This document shows positions 21,256 through 23,151 of a stretch of 23,151 nucleotides of DNA, one piece after another (positions within the stretch are counted from its first letter, which is position 1; every line of letters begins with the position of its first letter). The notes under the pieces were generated by a model. That model was given only the letters and a program-made list of their open reading frames with translations. It did no database searches and was not told the origin of the DNA. Source of the DNA: Saccoglossus kowalevskii. Its lineage: Eukaryota; Hemichordata; Enteropneusta; Harrimaniidae. The stretch spans positions 77,609 through 100,759 of the forward strand of contig NW_003113969.1 in NCBI RefSeq assembly GCF_000003605.2. Reading direction: 5' to 3'. The translations under genes and the position numbers were made by a program.

Positions 21256-23151
21256 AGTATTTCCTGTGGTGACCAATACCTGGGAAGAATGAGATTATAT
21301 TATCTCACTAATTATTGGCAATACTAACACAATATAATTTTCTTCGACAGTGATGGCCAGTTCATGGGAGTAATGAGATAATATTTTCTCACTCGCGATG
21401 ACAATATGTTGGTCAAATATAATATTACTTAAAAAAAAAAACGATTCATTGGAACTGTGGAGGTAATATTTCTGTAGAATTAGACAATAAATGAGATAAT
21501 ATTTTCTAGTGATAGCCAATACTTCCTGTCTAACTTTCTTCAATTTATTTTTTTGTTTCACAACAAATCACATTACAGAAAACACCAAAGTACTGGCTTA
21601 TACTAGCAGTTAATATGTCTTTTATTAGAATATGAAAAACTCATTGATACCAAATATTTGCATTAAAAATAAATACAAAATAAAAATTGCAATAATCCAT
21701 GCTTTAAAAAAATGCATTGAGCTGAACTAAAATTTAACATGTGTCACGTCTCAGCTAAGATATCTCAAAAAAAGTCTTTTAACAATTTAATAAAACAAAA
21801 GTGCATAAAATGCCTATGACAAGTTGTGAGAATAAAGATTTTACTTGAGAAAATGAGTCAGGCTCGAAAACAGGACATTTGGTGTTTATAAGGTTTTGCA
21901 ATGGGCGAGAGGCACTTGGTGTGTTGAAGTATAGGTAATGGTGTATTACTGGGAATGACAAAGCAACCAAACCCTATATTGTAATAATATAGTTCACTGT
22001 TCTGGTAACCAAATAACAATATTGATATCAGTTTACCGTTACAAACAGTTCCATTTGAACAAACAATAATGCTATTCTGTTAGTAAAATAGTAGACTATA
22101 TTGTAATACTGCTGGTTGTGTTGCTAGTTCGTTTCACAGTAAGGATAATACCACAGTTGTTGCTAGCATCTTGTAACGCGCACATTGCATTGTGCATTAA
22201 GTTGTTCTCTATTAACATTTGCAATCATAAACACACAATTTATAGTTACCAGCTTCCATCACTACAGAAATTAAAATATGCAGGTAAATGTAATGTGCTG
22301 AACAAGGTGTTAATTTACTAGTAAATACCGTTGGTATATTGTAGTCATTCGTTCGAAAGCATAATTCTAATGTGTGTTATTTCAGGGAGCCTACCGTTCT
22401 CCAAGACTCAACTGATTCCTGCCGTTGGTGGCGTGGTTGAGAGTCTAGAATCACCGTTTCAGCCAGAGCACTGGAAGCCTACATCTGAACCCATAATAGC
22501 TTCGGAGGCTATATTTTCGAATTGAAATTGGTAGTATTTTTCAATTTGTAAGAACAATGCGTGCCAAATTTTCATTGTGATGTTTACAGGATGTCTTTGT
22601 ACATTGTACCAGTTTACTGGTCTGCATACGACGATAATGATATAGCAATATAGTTCGTCCAATGATGAAAGCATTTTGTGTACCAAGGGTTCGGAGATTT
22701 TGCAAAAACACATTTGACAATAATGGTGAATAAAATCGGAGCATCATCATCAAATAATCTTGCCCAGAACTCAATCGTAATCGTAAATTTGCATGGCACG
22801 TATTCTTGGCTTATTACAGATAGCGTAGTATAAAGCATATCTTCTGTTGGGAGCCTTTCCTGTGATGATGACATCGGGGTACAGGTCGCTCCCAATAGCG
22901 CTGTTGCGAGATTACACAAGACAGTGCAGTTATAGCATGCTTTAGAGTTTGTGCTGATATGAATACATTGCATTCAGTTTGTAAGAGGGTGAAATAGATG
23001 TTTCTGGCTGTGCAATGTATCTTGTATCTAGTCAAGTCTAAATATATGAGTTATAATTTATGAAATAATCACAGTTATGTGTTATACATTCTATAACAAC
23101 GGGATACTGACTAAAAATCATTTTCAACTTGACGATGACGAAAGTTAAGTT
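21256..23151. other. AT-rich terminal region, no recognised gene
   Basis: Contains AATAAA at 21668-21673 and 21679-21684. One exon-like stretch follows a good acceptor (TGTTATTTCAG) and runs 22386-22525 (SLPFSKTQLIPAVGGVVESL, continuing to TGA), with no recognised homology. The ORFs on the minus strand at 22459-23035 overlap one another in different frames and show no domain. Confidence 0.45.

Overview
The window looks like animal (metazoan) nuclear DNA. It is AT-rich, the genes are split by GT-AG introns, and microsatellites and dispersed repeats are common. I cannot place it to phylum from sequence alone. The genes look like ordinary bilaterian orthologues and the repeats have an invertebrate flavour, so a non-vertebrate bilaterian is the safest guess. 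No bacterial operon, CRISPR array or rRNA/tRNA gene is supported.

Three protein genes can be assembled exon by exon. (1) Positions 1477-7099, plus strand: a fukutin (FKTN) orthologue. Six exons give about 415 residues, and the N-terminal exon or exons with the membrane anchor lie before the visible part or were not recognised. (2) Positions 11166-16221, minus strand: a complete CRIPT gene of five coding exons and 99 residues, with all its CxxC pairs and the C-terminal QTSV PDZ ligand. (3) Positions 16989-19079, plus strand: an SR splicing factor of the SRSF3/Rbp1 type. Three coding exons give 247 residues: one RRM, a Gly/Arg-rich hinge and a long Arg/Ser/Tyr/Pro tail.

FKTN and CRIPT are tail to tail, separated by about 4 kb of repeat-rich DNA. 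CRIPT and the SR gene are head to head, with 767 bp between their start codons. That interval contains a CpG-dense block, so a shared bidirectional promoter is likely. CRIPT is known as a minor-spliceosome component and PDZ-binding protein, so the pair may be co-expressed splicing genes. FKTN (dystroglycan ribitol-phosphate transfer in the Golgi) has no obvious functional link to them.

Between and inside the genes are two direct copies of a roughly 0.9 kb repeat (8509-9568 and 11241-12160). These are built from dimeric units carrying a hairpin core. A 208 bp MITE with TA target duplication sits inside the first copy. The left end of the second copy abuts the last CRIPT exon and seems to supply its polypyrimidine tract. 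Further items are a cluster of GCTTAGC/GCTAAGC inverted motifs, a roughly 33 bp tandem array near 21.0-21.25 kb, and two exon-like open stretches inside introns (an EF-hand-like fragment in FKTN intron 5; a Cys/His/Trp-rich ORF beside a CpG-rich patch in CRIPT intron 1). The last 4 kb (19.08-23.15 kb) holds no gene I can recognise.
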